Shown here: positions 63,885-64,000 of the stretch, one piece after another
Layout: the number at the start of each line of letters is the position of its first letter
Position numbering within the stretch: position 1 is the stretch's first letter
Assembly: GCA_050250815.1 (NCBI GenBank)
Contig: JBFWNY010000020.1
Coordinates: forward strand, 3,234 to 67,233
DNA length: 64,000 nt
Origin: JAEUMD01 sp050250815
Lineage (GTDB): Bacteria > Pseudomonadota > Alphaproteobacteria > Rhizobiales > Hyphomicrobiaceae
Direction of reading: 5' to 3'
Translations under genes and position numbers: made by a program
Notes under the pieces: model-generated
What the model was told of the DNA's origin: nothing
The model's input: only the letters and a program-made list of their open reading frames with translations
Database searches by the model: none

Positions 63885-64000
63885 TCAGAACTTGATCACT
63901 GCACCCGTGTAGACGGTGTGGATGGTGTCGAGCGGAGCGGCACCAACGCCGGTCGCGGCGAAGTCAGCTTCCCAGGCGCGGTAGCCCAGGTAAAGCTGCA
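63885..64000 (-). CDS. Porin 4, C-terminal fragment (runs off the window)
   Basis: The last 38 codons of a further porin gene, cut by the window edge. The visible end (LYLGYRAWEADFAATGVG... to GAVIKF) is nearly identical in DNA to the end of porin 1, with only a few changes in about 100 bases. The hairpin at 63849-63872 follows it. Complete gene expected further right. Confidence 0.88.
   Translation of the reverse strand, partial: QLYLGYRAWEADFAATGVGAAPLDTIHTVYTGAVIKF

Overview
The window is GC-rich DNA from an alphaproteobacterial methylotroph, most likely a Hyphomicrobium-like member of the Hyphomicrobiales. The assignment rests on gene content: a lanthanide-type methanol dehydrogenase (XoxF), a full pqqABCDE operon, the tetrahydromethanopterin (H4MPT)/methanofuran C1 pathway (Fae, MtdB, Mch, FhcBADC), phosphatidylcholine synthase and rhizobial-style porins. 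No IS element, integrase, phage gene, CRISPR array or rRNA was found; one tRNA is present.

Layout. 1-13.8 kb is mostly housekeeping: the dnaG tail, rpoD, a GNAT acetyltransferase, a membrane hydrolase, a P1 peptidase, a TauE/SafE permease, purB, a complex I accessory subunit, tRNA-Pro, a DUF192 protein, a double cold-shock protein, glyoxalase I and a flavoprotein. 14.0-18.1 kb is pqqABCDE plus a small cytochrome c. 18.1-31.9 kb holds H4MPT and methanofuran genes on both strands: folK, pcd, RFAP synthase, mtdB, two ATP-grasp genes, mch, a CitG-like gene, fae, a HisA-like gene, mfnF, a DUF447 gene, a dihydropteroate synthase-like gene, mfnE, folB and mfnB. The minus-strand mfnB operon starts much further upstream, with a DUF3280 protein and a nitrate/taurine-type ABC importer whose genes overlap head to tail.

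35.2-40.1 kb carries a quinoprotein-associated ABC system (binding protein, beta-propeller, ATPase, permease, exported protein) matching the Lut/Ped systems linked to lanthanide-dependent alcohol oxidation. 40.2-49.8 kb is the methanol oxidation module: a rhodanese-like CXXCW protein, xoxJ, xoxG, xoxF, a metallo-beta-lactamase-fold relay hydrolase, a SoxYZ-like carrier, two unknown exported proteins, a YVTN propeller and an MxaD-like protein. No mxaF or mxaI is present. 50.0-54.7 kb is fhcBADC. 54.8-58.2 kb holds small exported proteins, a pentapeptide lipoprotein, a DUF1194 protein and pcs. 58.4-64.0 kb is a tandem array of three complete porin genes and one partial, each with its own terminator.

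In combination: PQQ made by PqqA-E goes to XoxF; XoxF oxidises methanol to formaldehyde and passes electrons to XoxG; Fae, MtdB, Mch and Fhc oxidise formaldehyde to formate on H4MPT and methanofuran, cofactors made by the surrounding biosynthetic genes. The least understood parts are the ABC importer fused to the methanofuran operon, the hydrolase/SoxYZ/CXXCW relay, and a repeated promoter-operator-hairpin module in front of two porin genes. Start codons were chosen by ribosome binding site, overlap and homology and remain predictions.
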